From Gyromitra esculenta (lineage: Eukaryota > Ascomycota > Pezizomycetes > Pezizales > Discinaceae): a stretch of 64,000 nucleotides of DNA. Under the pieces are notes generated by a model. That model searched no databases. It saw only the letters and a list, made by a program, of their open reading frames with translations, and was not told the origin of the DNA. The stretch lies in assembly GCA_038503075.1 (NCBI GenBank), contig JBCAML010000011.1, positions 1,302,001-1,366,000 on the forward strand. The letters are read 5' to 3'. Shown in pieces: positions 59,044 through 64,000 of the stretch (positions are counted from its first letter, which is position 1; every line of letters begins with the position of its first letter). The translations under genes and the position numbers were made by a program.

Positions 59044-60551
59044 ATGGCCTCCACGTCTGAGCATTCTTCAAAAAGGCTGAAAATGCAATCCTCCTTCGCT
59101 CCCGCCGTCAGCGAGCTCCACGCCTTCAAGCGCAATTGGGGTGGATGGACTACCATTGAGTCCGAGCCAGTAAGCTCCCCACCAGCTATCAAAACTTCCT
59201 CTCTACCACATACCGGTTCTCACCTATCTAGGTAATCTGGAACCAGCTCCTCCGGGACATCGGTGCCCGTAACACTCAGGTCCAAGAGATCTACGGCCTG
59301 GACGAGGAGTCCTTTTCCTACGTCAAGTATACCTTCCCCAAATCCCCCTCCCAGCGCCCCCCCCACCCCAAACACTAACACCTTCTTCCCAGCCCCTCTC
59401 ATGGCATCATATTTTGCCTTGTCTTCAACACTGATTACGACAAATCCGAACAAGAAACCGTCTGTCCTGACGGTCTCTGGTTCGCGAATCAAATCCCCGA
59501 AAACGCCTGCGCAACCTACGCCCTCCTCAACATCATCATGAATGCGCCGTCAATCCCACTCTCAGCGGAGCTGGCCTCCTTCAAGGACTATTCCCACATT
59601 CTCACCCCTCCGCATAAAGGTCTTGCTGTCGCGTCGTTTGAATTCCTGAAGGGTGCGCATAATTCGTTTGGTCGTAAGACTGAAATGGATGAATGGGATC
59701 TGGGGCTCGTTGAGACTTTCAACGCAAGTAAACGTAAGGCCAAGAACCGCGAGGTTAAGAGGAAGGGTAGAAAGGGAATGGAGGATGATGATGAGGAAAT
59801 CGCGGAAGAGGACCTGGCATATCATTATATCGCGTATGTTCATGTCGATGGCGCCATTTGGGAGCTAGATGGACTCAAGAGGCAACCCGTCAAATTCCGT
59901 ACATCACCCGCCCTCACTACTTCTTCGTAAAATCAAGTTAATCCTCTTACCATCACAGATACCTGCCCACAAGAAGACTGGCTCGCTTCTATGGGCCCTA
60001 AACTCAAAGAACGCATCGCCCTCTACCCGGACGCTGTTGGCCGTTTCGCTTGCCTTGCGTTGGTCCCTGAACGCCTCCCCACCTACCGCATTGAGCTCAC
60101 CACTAACGCCATCCTCCTGGGTGCTGTCGAAGCCGCTCTACAAGCGGTAGACCCTAACTGGCGTAATTTCATCACCGAGGACTCGCATGACATCTATACC
60201 ATCACCTCCATCCCTAAAGATTGTACCCCTAAGGCTAGCATGGAGATCGAGACGATTAAAGCCCTCACTACTGCGCAGGAGCTGCTTGACCGTCGCACGA
60301 AGCTGTGTACGGAGCAGGCAGACCTGAAGAGGAAGATCTCGGATTGTGAGAAGGAGGCCGAAGAGGAGGCTACGGTAGTCGAGAGGACTAGGCATGATTA
60401 TGAGCCGTTTATCAAGGAGGCCGCTCGGCTCCTCGCGAGGGGTGGGAAGGCCAGAGAGATTCACGATCCGGATTGGAGAATGAAAGCGGCGAGGAAGAAG
60501 AGGGGAAGGGGCGCCGTGAAGGGGAGAGGGGGAAGGAAGGGGAAGAAATAA
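59044..60551 (+). CDS. UCH37/UCHL5-type ubiquitin carboxyl-terminal hydrolase
   Basis: A C12-family cysteine deubiquitinase of the UCH37 (UCHL5, S. pombe Uch2) class, which trims ubiquitin at the 26S proteasome or INO80. Exons 59044-59169, 59232-59326, 59393-59898 and 59959-60551 give 439 aa. The start of the domain is WGGWTTIESEP-VIWNQLLRDIG with GLDEESFSYV. The catalytic Cys lies in ENACATYALLNI, the His in YHYIAYVHVDGAIWELDGL, and the acid follows in that motif (ELDGL). A Lys/Glu-rich crossover loop insertion (RKAKNREVKRKGRKGMEDDDEE) precedes the His. The C-terminal extension is helical (LDRRTKLCTEQADLKRK) like the ULD of UCH37, and ends in a basic RG/K tail (GRGAVKGRGGRKGKK). Confidence 0.92.
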
Positions 60552-62802
60552 ATTTTGGCGATGGGATCATCTTACCTCCGATTTACCTATCTCAGCTCAG
60601 TCTGTCATAGAATTTCATTTGTAGGACTGATTTCTTTTTTCTTCTCTTTTTCGGATACTTAGTTCCTATTCTTTTATTTATTTATATATCCTCTTACTGG
60701 TGGTTTTACTGTCTTCACTTGGTTTGTGCTTTTGGGGTGGGGGGGTTTAGGTTTCTAGTGCCATTATCATATTTTTCCGATTTCGTCCCCCCCTCCTTTT
60801 TTATGGGAGGTTTGTGTTTGTGTTTGTGTTTGAGAATGTGATGGTGTTGCTATTTTTCTTGCTCCTTTTTTCCCTTCCCATGTGAGGTGTTGTAGGATAG
60901 CTTCGCATAGTTTAGCTATATTGCACCGCGTGCAATCTATGCGGCTTTTTAGTAAATTATATACAATCGTACCGGTCGTTTTTTCGTTCCTAGGTATTGG
61001 GATGTTTAATCATGGGTAATCACTCGGGCTAGTGGAGGTTCTTGTTTTCGCCATGTCAGTTATCTTATTTACCTATACCCTATGCATATTCGCCGTGCTG
61101 GCTGGCGGGATGTAGAGTTGGCGATGGCGATGGCGGGGTTGCTGGAGTTTTTGGTTCGTATTTGGTGTGGTTTATGGGCATCTGGTTGTGGGTAACTGCT
61201 GTTTCGTTCGGTCCAACTCCATCACTCGAGGTACAAGTACCTGTAGCCATGCTAGTGTGATCAGGTGTTGGATATATCAAATAGTCCATTTCTTTATTTC
61301 TTACTCGCTTTGTATCCCCCGCTTGCTGTTCGTAGCGGCAGAGCGGTGCTGAAGCGGTCGTTTGGAGGGGGGAGATGGATGATGGGCGACGGATGGCTGA
61401 CGATGAATTTCAACAATATTTCCATCATCAAGTAGTAGAAAAACACTTGAACATTCGCAAACTAGTTTGAAAAAAAGTAATATCACAATCACAAGAAACC
61501 AAAAAACTAAACTAAAGTAATCTAGCTAATAGCTATTAACAAAGATCATCGCAAATCCTACGATCAGACATAACGAATTAGCTACAACTCATTTATGAAA
61601 ACAACTCAGGGAGGAGGAAGGAAGGAAGGATAAACTCACCGTGAAGGATATTTGTGGACCGCCTTAAGATACCTTTTAAAGTGGTTGGGCTTTAAATCAC
61701 TATTTTCACAGGAGGGAGGCTAGCGGATCATACCACCACACGCGCCGGGGAGGGGGATAGAGGGGCAGAGGATACAGGAGGAAGGCTAGCGAGAACATGA
61801 ACCCACACGCGCCATGGAGTAGAGATATGAGGGGGAGGGGACGAGGGCCTGGTTATATAGCGGTTTCTTGCCAAGTGAATATTTGGCCGACGGGGCTTGG
61901 GTAGGTGGAGCCACCCAATTCTATGTTGTCGACAGGAGAAGTGCATAGAATGATGGGGACAGACTTGGTGTGGGCGGAGGGTTGCTCTGCATGTAATTCA
62001 TCTCGCCCGTAGGCAGAGTGAGGGCACCTCTCCTAGAGATGAAGCAGAATACATGTACACACAGTAACCCACTACGACAAACAAATACAGCGGAGATATA
62101 TGTAGTTCAGCAGAACAGAGGGGTTTCGGTGGCATTAAACCACCGCTTCCCGAAACAAGATGGCACATTTGAAGGTGATGGCTGCTGGGCGAGAGAGCCC
62201 TGCTTCATCTCGCCGATCCAACTGGTCTGCCTCTTTGGCTGTAGTTGGATACATGTAGTCATCACTTGGTTCGTTCATCTACATGTATGTATTCAACCAT
62301 ACCAAGATCCATACTCTACCGCTATCTATAGACTCCTATTGGATCAGTCCGGTCTGTGTTTGGCACCCACCAAGAGAAAACGACGGAAATGAGAAACGAG
62401 AGAATGCATGTAGAGATACATGTATATACATGTAGGCTTAGAACCCCTTGACGCCTCCATGCAATCCTACCGAGTGATCATCGATGAATGAGGCGAACGA
62501 TCGATAAGGAACCCGGACCCCTGAAACACCTGATCTGGTCTGGTGCGCTAAGCATCTCCATCCTCCACTTCCACTTCCACTTCCACTTCCACCTTCACCT
62601 TCACCTCCATCTCTACCTCTACCTCTACCTTCACCTCTGCACCTGCAGCCCCACTTCACCCTCTCTACATCTCAATTTGCGACCGAAGGACATGCCTACC
62701 AACCCATGACCCCTAACGAGCTTCTAATCAACCTTCACAGCAAAAGAAACATACCAAATTCTCTACCACCACTACACAGGAGCTAGCTGTCCTCCGCCAA
62801 CA
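60552..62802. other. Gene-poor 2.25 kb between UCH37 and GAA1
   Basis: T-rich UCH37 3' UTR (60600-60900), then unique sequence. TACATGTA is clustered at 62050, 62250, 62280, 62417 and 62427. A CACTTC/CACCTT-type hexanucleotide microsatellite spans about 62563-62640. The open frames lack family signatures. Confidence 0.5.
62563..62640. repeat. CCACTT/CTACCT hexanucleotide microsatellite
   Basis: Degenerate six-base units (CCACTT, then CACCTT, then CTCTAC) run in tandem about 160 bp upstream of GAA1, probably in its promoter or leader. Confidence 0.8.
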
Positions 62803-64000
62803 ATGGCTACTTTCAGCAGTAAGCTCACCAACCTCACCCCCCCTTCAATTTCAGACCACCTAGCACACCAGCAGCCCGGTAACACAAGCATACGCACAGG
62901 TTCTCTCCGGAGCACACGAGTCCTCAAATTCCTCCCCGTCCTCTCCTCCTTCTGCATCCTTGTTGGCGTGGCATGGCTCCTCTTGCTCCCGCTCGAAGAC
63001 TACTCGCGCAGAACATACATCTCAGAGAACGCCCTGTTGCCGGGACAGGTCCATACTTATTTCGGTGGCAGCGAACAGAACGTGTTTAGGGCGTACCGCA
63101 ATGAGGTTTCGGCGCTGGGCGCCAATTCGAGCGCCGAAGGCGAGATGGCGCAGAAAATCGGCGAGATCTTTACAGCGTCGGGATTGAAGATGGGTAGGCA
63201 GAAGTATAGTTATACTGCTGCGGGTGAGGAAGTTCATGGTGAGAATGTATATGCAATTCTTCAAGCGCCTAGGGGTGATGCTACGGAGGCGCTGGTGTTG
63301 TGCGCTGGGTGGCTTAATATGGATGGGCAGTTGAACGAGAGCGGTGTTGCGCTGGTGTTGACTCTGGCGCGGTATTTGAAACGTGGGTCCTTTCACCGGT
63401 TAGGAATTGGGGGGAAACCTTATTAACGTAGAGTAGGGTGGTCTCTGTGGTCAAAAGACATCATATTCCTGATAACTTCGGACTCCCGAGCTGGTCCGCA
63501 GGCCTGGGTAGATGCCTACCACGATCTACACTCGCCCCCCTCGGTTGCACCACTACCTCTCAAGTCTGGCGCAATTCAAGGTGTGGTGGTGGTTGATTAT
63601 CCTTCTACACATTCTTTCGAATCACTTCACATAGTCTACGATGGCATCAATGGCCAGCTCCCCAATCTTGATCTCATCAATACCGCCGTCCGTATAGCCT
63701 CTGGCCAAATGGGGATCCGCACGACTCTCCAGGAGATGTGGCAACACAACGATAAGTACGCGGACCGTCTCCGCACAATGCTCCGCGGGATGGTGAATCA
63801 GGGATTGGGACACGCATCTGGCCCCCATTCCTCTTTCATCCCCTATCATATTGATGCTATTACGCTACAGGCGTATGGGGAGGGAAATCATGATGAAACT
63901 ACTTTAGGGAGAACTGTGGAGAGTTTGTTTAGGAGTTTGAATAATCTGCTAGAACACTTCCATCAAAGTTTCTTTTTTTACCTCTTGATGGCGAGCCGGA
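62803..64000 (+). CDS. GAA1: GPI transamidase component GAA1 (3' end outside window)
   Basis: Gaa1 is the M28-peptidase-like subunit of the ER GPI-transamidase that attaches GPI anchors. Exon 1 is 62803-63382 and exon 2 begins at 63437 and stays open to the window end. The N-terminal about 45 residues are cytosolic, followed by a signal-anchor (FLPVLSSFCILVGVAWLLLL) and the family motif NALLPGQVHTYFGG. The luminal domain continues with VYAILQAPRGDATEALVL, LKRWSLWSKDIIFLITSDS, GPQAWVDAYHD, AIQGVVVVDY, GQLPNLDLINTA and SLNNLLEHFHQSFFFYLL. The later transmembrane segments are expected beyond 64000. Confidence 0.93.

Overview
The window looks like a filamentous ascomycete nuclear genome (Pezizomycotina; a Pezizomycete is possible, but I cannot place it further). 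Genes are split by many short introns of about 50-90 bp with GT..AG ends and CTAAC/CTGAC-like branch sites. The products are typical ascomycete ones: Dhh1, Atg9, Pom152, Bsd2, Hsp12/Hsp9, Hpc2 and a DIM-2-type DNA methyltransferase. No plasmid, phage, CRISPR or bacterial operon structure is present. I assigned exons by hand from reading frame, splice signals and family conservation. Most hand-built models close exactly to a whole number of codons.

Layout: UBP2 deubiquitinase (-, 1404-5871); a pair of abutting TA-flanked MITEs (6219-6711); HPC2 histone-chaperone subunit (-, 7128-8636); gene-poor gap; BSD2/Ndfip-type adaptor (+), protein-L-isoaspartate methyltransferase (+) and RRP14/SURF6-like protein (+) (11438-16103); a 1.1-kb foldback element; DIM-2-like cytosine methyltransferase (-, 17466-21148); Gbp2/Hrb1-like three-RRM protein (-, 21815-24084); COQ9 (+, 26957-27903); Hsp12/Hsp9 (+, 29572-30012); citrate carrier CTP1 (-) divergent from proteasome beta5 PRE2 (+) (30634-33556); a TTAA-ended MITE; DHH1 (-, 36450-38391); COG6 (-) divergent from ATG9 (+) (40590-46322); glutaryl-CoA dehydrogenase (+, 46991-48670); a MITE-rich gap; UBC4 (+, 51661-52540); a tandem TIR pair; POM152 (-) divergent from a UCH37-type deubiquitinase (+) (54150-60551); GAA1 (+, from 62803, cut by the window end).

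The genes are housekeeping genes. They cover ubiquitin/proteasome function (UBP2, UBC4, UCH37, PRE2), membrane traffic and autophagy (COG6, ATG9, BSD2, GAA1), mitochondria (COQ9, CTP1, GCDH), RNA and ribosome biogenesis (DHH1, GBP2, RRP14), chromatin (HPC2, DIM-2) and the nuclear pore (POM152). I see no biosynthetic cluster and no clearly new multi-gene system.

The unusual signals are: at least 15 copies of the palindrome TACATGTA, all outside coding sequence; about eleven inverted-repeat elements of several families; two GC-AG introns (ATG9 and GCDH) whose use is forced by reading frame; an 8-nt microexon in GBP2; an expandable (AAATGAAT)n array inside a POM152 intron; and an RRP14 protein that keeps both ends of the family but lacks its conserved core.
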